In this document: positions 60,101 to 64,000 of the stretch, one piece after another
Layout: each line of letters starts with the position of its first letter
How positions within the stretch are numbered: the first letter of the stretch is position 1
From: Semisulcospira habei
Taxonomy: Eukaryota; Mollusca; Gastropoda; Semisulcospiridae
Reading direction: 5' to 3'
Assembly (NCBI GenBank): GCA_036245525.1
Contig: BTPG01000006.1
Span: 94,768,072 to 94,832,071 of the forward strand
DNA length: 64,000 nt
The notes under the pieces: model-generated
Told to the model about the DNA's origin: nothing
Database searches by the model: none
Seen by the model: the letters and a program-made list of their open reading frames with translations, nothing else
Position numbers and translations under genes: made by a program

Positions 60101-60567
60101 ACACACCACATGAAACATAAATTATCATTGTTCTGAATATTGACCACACCCTTTTTGTCTACAACCTCTTTTGGTAGTGGTATCCATGATTTGCCTAAAA
60201 TAGGATGATATCTTGACTGCTTTAGTTGTAGTTCATGTACAAGGCCTTCATGCCAGCCAGACCCTTGCATTTCTGCTCTGTCAATTGCTTCATGGAAGTC
60301 TGGTAACAATCTTTCTCTAAACACTTTCTCTAGTTCTCTTCTCGAATTAACTGTGTGCTGCCTTGTCGAGATATACGTTACAATAACTTTACCAACATCT
60401 CTGACAAATTCTATTTTTGCAACAATCTGAATCTTTACACTATCAGAAAGAAGGTTATTTTGTATGACTAAAAAAGATCTTTCTATTGATTCATAGACAT
60501 TGTAAATATTATATATAGGTAAGTCAGTTGTGTGAAACACGTTTCTTAATCTTTGACGGTTGTCCAT
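57142..60567 (-). CDS. Polinton B protein-primed DNA polymerase B
   Basis: 1141 residues, intact. Order: N-terminal region with CKRCLQRFS-x-H zinc-like Cys/His near 290; Exo I FVVYADFESL near 330; CWICEQPLGGDKVRDHDHIT zinc-like insert near 430; Exo II FHNLKGYDSH near 473; Exo III YLKADVCLLADVFE near 610; motif A MYVDANNLYGF near 709; motif B MNNACFGKTMEN near 863; motif C LLYTDTDSM near 959. All catalytic acids are present. The enzyme replicates the element from its terminal repeats and proofreads. The ATG follows CAAATAAAAAAG, as in the truncated copy at 45678. Confidence 0.95.
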   Translation of the reverse strand: MDNRQRLRNVFHTTDLPIYNIYNVYESIERSFLVIQNNLLSDSVKIQIVAKIEFVRDVGKVIVTYISTRQHTVNSRRELEKVFRERLLPDFHEAIDRAEMQGSGWHEGLVHELQLKQSRYHPILGKSWIPLPKEVVDKKGVVNIQNNDNLCFMWCVLSKLHFVKTKPERVSNYTNFINKLNFSGIEFPVKIEDIDLFEKLNPGISVNVYVWENESENKLQPIRVSPIAPTYGQSEDKHVDMLLISSGDNFHYTIIRNMSRLIHNHVSKHNGKQEVCKRCLQRFSSIAVAHKHILHCRSADDIQTVLKYPESGSQVYFKNYGNQQKLPFVVYADFESLVVPYEGPIPESLPKIIKLSDQVVCSFGYIIVRSDGLHSEPVIYRGENAACLFLTEMRHLYSQVVQYLTTCQMPLVMTEEDKLKFDTAEMCWICEQPLGGDKVRDHDHITGCYRGAAHNNCNLLLKTDPKTYKLPIFFHNLKGYDSHIIMQAVDESYRKISCIAQTTEKYLTFRLDKLAFYDSMQHLSLGLASLAEGLTEYPITSKYFEPDLIKKGVYPYEYISDWVVFEETRLPPKEKFYSTLTGKGISDSEYQHALDAWGKLGCQTIGDYHDQYLKADVCLLADVFESYREKGLLHYSLDPACYITSPGMTWDAFLKSSKIFIDLLSDRTMGEMVERGLRGGISLAANNYAKANNKYLDDFDPSMSRSFIMYVDANNLYGFAMCELLPLKNFCLYDLSQYGIKKLTKYIMARGQNDEKGWIFEVDLEYPHHLHDYHNDYPLAVEKMSLTGKKEDTKLVPNLNDKFNYVCHYRLLQFYIRHGLVLKKVHRGIQFDQSAFMKDYIMKNTTLRARDGNTAFDKDFFKLMNNACFGKTMENPHHRKDVRLVTTESGAIKLTGKPQYTGYKEFHSSLYAVSLKKKIVKLDKPVFIGMAILELSKLLMLEFYYDYFKPKYPDCRLLYTDTDSMIIDVCTEDFYEDMKTELHMYDTSDYPKDHPLYSTQNKKVPGKFKDELNGVPIVEYVGLRSKMYSILHQKGSQSKAKGIKKTAIKNKDIRHEHYKKVLDGELMPDYPNKTLRSNRHNIEMIQTQKKSLAVGDTKRVFFSKEKAYAPGHYRLKLSEEIADELVDELINELVDEMIKNA

Positions 60568-60659
60568 CTTTTTTATTTGTCCGACAAAAAAATAAATAGA
60601 AAATTATATAATGAAAATGGCACTTTATTGACTAAAATCTATATAATAGACAAAATTAA

Positions 60660-61051
60660 TCACCAACTAATAAGCCACTTCATTGATATGTCTTCTGTGG
60701 TATCATTTTCAAGCTTTTGCATGTGTAATATCGTTTTACTGACAGTAATAAATTTAACATTTTTATTTTCTTTTTTTATTTGATAGTATATGTTTAAACA
60801 CATAATCTTAAACCAGTCAGATTTAGCATCATAAACTAAAAAATTTGCTGTCCTATTATTATAAAGTGGAAAAGTATTAGAATATCCAAGATAAAAACTA
60901 TATGTCATGTACATCTTCATCGGTGATGGGAGTTCTGAAAAAGGGCGTCTAACTTTTGTTTTTAAGTCACTAATAAGCATAAAATCCCTGAAACTCGATG
61001 TAATATCCATGAATTTACCAATAGGCCAAATTTTGATCCTCTTGTCCGTCC
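60660..61051 (-). pseudogene. Polinton B copy of the 131-residue protein, frameshifted
   Basis: Homologous to 45189-45584. The ATG at 61051 follows TCTATAAAAAATG, but one extra T in CAAAATTTGG (CAAAATTGG in the A copy) puts the early frame out and leads to a stop after about 12 codons. The remaining 116 codons from 61010 are open (DITSSFRDFMLISDLK onward). Whether a shorter protein is made is unknown. Confidence 0.8.
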
Positions 61052-61083
61052 ATCATTTTTTATAGACAAACCAAAAAGATAAA

Positions 61084-61689
61084 TTAATTTACTAACCCAT
61101 ACCCTGTGGGCTGATCTGTCTTTAAAATGAGCTTTAGATGCTTAGTTGATTTCAGTTTATTTTTTACATCATCCCGTTCTTGCTTATTTGGGATGACATC
61201 ATTTTCTCTGAGACAGTCTTCAAAGCTGTCACGATCTTTACAGTAAAACAAACAGATAAACTTTAACTGTTCTCGAAAATCTTTCAGTACAGCATTATAT
61301 TTCTGAGTGAGAATCCATACACTTATGTTTGCATGTCTGCCACTGAAGGCAAGTTCTGCTAATATGTTTCTCTTTTTGACAATGTCTTTCTCTGCAGAAC
61401 AGTCATCAACTATGAACAATGTTGGCTGTCCTTCAAATTGCTTGTAAAAATATAGCAGGTAATCATTCAGTTTTTTCTCAGGGTCGACTAAGTATATGTT
61501 GTTGTCAGTCCAAATGAATGAACGGTTGTGATAAGCTTTGTTGTGTTTGATTGTTGGACAAAATATTACAATGTTTTTGAAATGATGAAGGTATCTTGTT
61601 TGTAAGAGGTTAAGAACAAATTCAGTCTTCCCACACGAAGTGGCGCCACAAAATAGGCCGCAATGTGAATCGTGCGTCATTAAGTCCAT
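61084..61689 (-). CDS. Polinton B packaging ATPase
   Basis: 201 residues, intact. Walker A GATSCGKT at residues 15-22, Walker B LFIVDD at 91-96, and a conserved SVWILTQKYNAVL segment (sensor-like). Only a few residues differ from the Polinton A copy. Same function: ATP-driven genome packaging. First gene inward from the right terminal repeat on the minus strand. Confidence 0.9.
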   Translation of the reverse strand: MDLMTHDSHCGLFCGATSCGKTEFVLNLLQTRYLHHFKNIVIFCPTIKHNKAYHNRSFIWTDNNIYLVDPEKKLNDYLLYFYKQFEGQPTLFIVDDCSAEKDIVKKRNILAELAFSGRHANISVWILTQKYNAVLKDFREQLKFICLFYCKDRDSFEDCLRENDVIPNKQERDDVKNKLKSTKHLKLILKTDQPTGYGLVN

Positions 61690-62029
61690 TTTAAAAACAC
61701 AATATAATCTGTTTGTACAAAAACACTATGCTTGCCTTTCTGGTTATAAAAGGGGTTTCAAACTAACCACTCACACCGCAAGCCTTATAATAATGACTAC
61801 GAAAAGCTTGTCTGGTTTTATTTTCTCCCTACTTGGACGTCAGTGACGGTGTGCGGTCTGTGATTTTAGACCTTACACCCAGAAGCTGCAAGGTCTAAAA
61901 TCACAGATAGGTCCGCCATTATCATGTTGGTTGGGTAAACAGCACGCAACACAAATGTCCGTGATCTGGTTTCAATTTAAATGCATAACAGGACAAGGCA
62001 ATGTCCGTGATCTGGTTCAAACTAACAAC
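61690..62029. other. Spacer with an 18-bp perfect hairpin
   Basis: TCTGTGATTTTAGACCTT (61857-61874) is the reverse complement of AAGGTCTAAAATCACAGA (61890-61907), separated by 15 nt. It lies between the ATPase gene and the inner end of the right terminal repeat, with AATGTCCGTGATCTGGTT repeats nearby (about 61955 and 62000). No gene. Confidence 0.6.
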
Positions 62030-62632
62030 TCACTCCCCGATTTTCTCCTCGAGTGATCTAAAACACTTGTAAAACATGGTGGGGTGTATACTAAATTGAA
62101 TAATTGAGGTCTCTCCCGGGATTAAAGTTGTGGGTTTCAATTTAAAGGCATCACGCGACAGGGTAATAAATAACTGTATGAAAGGCTGATTGTCACCCAC
62201 TGGAGCGAAAACAGGAAACCGTTTCACAACCAATTTTCAAGCCCAACTTTCTGGTTGTGAGTAAATAGATGCAATCTTGTAAACTCACATGACTACACAA
62301 CAGCTGTCTCTACCTACAGGTTATGACGGCAATAACTGCACCCAACAGGAATTCGGTTTCATCACGCGACAGTCTTGAGCACAAAGGCCGATTGTTCAAC
62401 AGTGCAATGTCCGTGTGCGTCGCAGCAGTCACGATGTGTGAAGTGAAAACTTTTCACAGATAAATTTTCCTCCACACAATTTTTCACGTTGGACGTTTCA
62501 TTTACGAAATAACCTATATTAGAGATTTGTTCTATATTTTTGGTTTGCCCCAGAGTAAGAAAAATGACATAGTGGTTTAGTGACATACATTGAAGCGTTG
62601 ACACAAAAAGGAATGCTAATTTGTTTTGTGTG

Positions 62633-62721
<89 letters not shown>

Positions 62722-63039
62722 TATTTGGACATAGAAGACTATTGTTTACAATGGTGGTATGAACAGGAAGTAGACACTATTTCTCAGGAAGGCCAACTCT
62801 GACAGCATTGAGTGGTGGGGTGTGGGGGTGTGTGTGTGTGGGGGGGTGGGTGGGTGGTGTGTATTTCTCGGGAAGATATTTTAACTAGCCTTTTGTTTCC
62901 AAGGGGTTGGGGGACCTGACTGGGCAGATAAATCTGTTAAATGTATTTGGTCAAGTGCGTTTGTTTATTTACGGAAAGGATTAAATAAATCAATTGTTTC
63001 TTAAATGGGTGGGGTTGTATTCTCCTATATACTTTCTCT
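62030..63039. repeat. Polinton B/A right terminal inverted repeat
   Basis: Pairs with the left repeat. Includes a long (GA)n run at 62637-62718, about four times longer than the matching (CT)n on the left, and a GTGTGTGGGGG stretch near 62825. The outermost 168 bp carry three variants typical of Polinton A, whereas the inner part is like Polinton B. Confidence 0.85.
62637..62718. repeat. (GA)n microsatellite, about 41 units
   Basis: A pure dinucleotide run inside the terminal repeat. The left counterpart at 47030-47051 has only about 11 units, so the two ends have drifted by slippage since they last matched. Confidence 0.95.
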
Positions 63040-63044
63040 GTACA

Positions 63045-64000
63045 GAAGACTGAGGGAAGGAGATCAGCCGCCGCACTCATCAGGAGGAGGAGCTGGAGCC
63101 GCAGTCAGGTGGGGATCGCTGCTTCCGCAGCTACCCGCGGGCTAGAAGGCACGAACTGGATCCGAGGCTCGGGAAGACGCACCAAGTTGCGGTCGGTCAC
63201 CAAATCCATCTCCAGGTGAACAAGTGGCGAGAGGGCGGACTGTTGGCGCTGACCAGGGCGACCAGGCGAGCAAACCGGAGGAGGAGAGCATCCCTGCCCT
63301 ACGAAGAGGGACCACTGACTGATACCGCAGAAGCAGGTCGACCAAGGAGGAGAACGGCTGGCGGAAGATCGAAGGTCTCGGGCAACCAAGATATCCACGA
63401 TCCACGCAAGGACCCAGGGCTGAGGGGGAGACCACACCGGAGAGGCCAAGCTGGAAACGGTCCCGTCGACGGCAAGCGAAGACAACGGCGGGGGCGGGAG
63501 GCATGGGGACGCATAGAAGCAACGGGTAGGTCCAGGCTGGCGGCGACGACCAAGGGCTGAAGGCGACTCGAAGGGTCCGAGGCGGGGGAGCCGTGCCGAG
63601 CAGCATCGCAACTTCCCCAGGAAGAGCGGAGACCTGCGCGCGAAGGGCGAGGGCCTTGGTCCGAAGGGGCGGGGACTCAATCCACAAGGGTGGCGCTGGG
63701 CCCACAGGCCTAGAAGGGTTCCTTCAGAGACTGCCAGGCAGGGCCGAAAGACGCGGGTACCCACAGGAGCACGGTAGAGCTGCAACGTCGCATCAGGGGA
63801 GATGGTCAGGAAGGAGCCAGGCCGCCACGAACGAAGGAAGGCAAGGGGCGGAGGGTTCGAAGCCACACGGAAGATCCGCTAGAGCTGGGAAGGGTTGCCG
63901 CAAGCACGAGCGCCGGCGGAACCACCGGAGGCAGCGAGCACGAAGGGGAGCGAGTGGCCAGCGAACCGGGGAGCCGAAGGCTAGGACGCCAGCAGGCCAG
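63045..64000 (-). pseudogene. DIRS-3 RT remnant, beyond the Polinton
   Basis: Minus-strand pieces VHLEMDLVTDRNLVRLPEPR (63105-63250 region) match VHLGMEFHTDLNLVRLPETR of DIRS-2, and LLPSVFCT leads into the insertion point. Earlier RT motifs are scrambled by frameshifts in the GC-rich part (63250-63900). The 5' end of DIRS-3 lies outside the window. GTACA at 63040-63044 is the second copy of the Polinton A target duplication. Confidence 0.7.

Larger units (their letters stand above)
46708..63039. mobile_element. Polinton/Maverick B
   Basis: About 16.3 kb with terminal inverted repeats of about 1 kb (46708-47680 and 62030-63039), beginning AGAGAAAG and ending CTTTCTCT. The gene set is polymerase B, retroviral-type integrase, packaging ATPase, jelly-roll capsid candidates and conserved unknowns, on both strands in converging groups. 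It has a SINE-like insertion (53434-53825) and at least one frameshift, so it is not fully intact. The left junction lies inside the Polinton A polymerase gene, and the right junction lies in DIRS-3. Confidence 0.93.

Noticed and set aside
62362..62721. Serine-leucine repeat protein frame
   Set aside because: It is the translation of the (GA)n microsatellite in the Polinton terminal repeat.
63105..63866. 253-codon minus frame as a separate gene
   Set aside because: Only its end resembles a DIRS RT; the rest is an out-of-frame reading of a decayed RT, so it was annotated as a DIRS-3 remnant.

Overview
The window is animal (metazoan) nuclear DNA. It is AT-rich and repeat-dense, with an intron-split host gene carrying GT-AG junctions. 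Full-length non-LTR, DIRS and Polinton/Maverick elements lie in and beside that gene. The mix of DIRS, Polinton and 2A-bearing APE-type LINE elements with short palindromic elements suggests a marine invertebrate, most likely a mollusc. That placement is an inference; no ribosomal or mitochondrial marker is present.

Host gene. A kinesin-14 (KIFC1/Ncd-like, C-terminal motor) runs on the minus strand. Nine coding exons were located from conserved motor motifs and splice junctions: 31651-31484 (neck coiled coil), 28508-28362, 27813-27697, 15856-15686 (P-loop), 15240-15076, 14802-14664 (switch I), 9108-8969 (switch II), 4467-4318 and 1918-1874 (last 14 codons plus stop). Reading phases agree across all junctions. 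The N-terminal exons are not in the window, so either the next intron exceeds 32 kb or they lie beyond position 64000.

Intron elements. The introns hold many copies of a palindromic, TTAA-flanked MITE. They also hold a nearly full-length LINE with a 15-bp target duplication (9186-14297), a decayed DIRS element (18442-26780) that itself carries a piggyBac-like insertion (21042-22134) and a LINE tail, and a truncated CR1/L2-like LINE (about 28676-30340).

Upstream nest (32117-64000). An old DIRS copy (DIRS-3) is cut into pieces at 32117-33434, 40739-42812 and 63045-64000. Its first break is a SINE-like repeat that was itself split by a young, intact-looking 6.9-kb DIRS (33776-40697). Its second break is a Polinton complex (42813-63039). 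The complex consists of the left part of Polinton A (42813-46707), interrupted in its DNA polymerase gene by Polinton B (46708-63039). The right end joins DIRS-3 directly, which is best explained by recombination between right terminal repeats that deleted the rest of A.

Polinton B encodes a replication and integration set (protein-primed DNA polymerase B, retroviral-type integrase), a packaging ATPase, a probable major capsid protein, a probable minor capsid protein and seven further conserved proteins of unknown function. No protease was found. One gene is broken by the same SINE-like repeat and another by a 1-nt frameshift. Many of its genes start at a shared A-rich motif ending in the start codon, which looks like a gene-proximal promoter or initiator.
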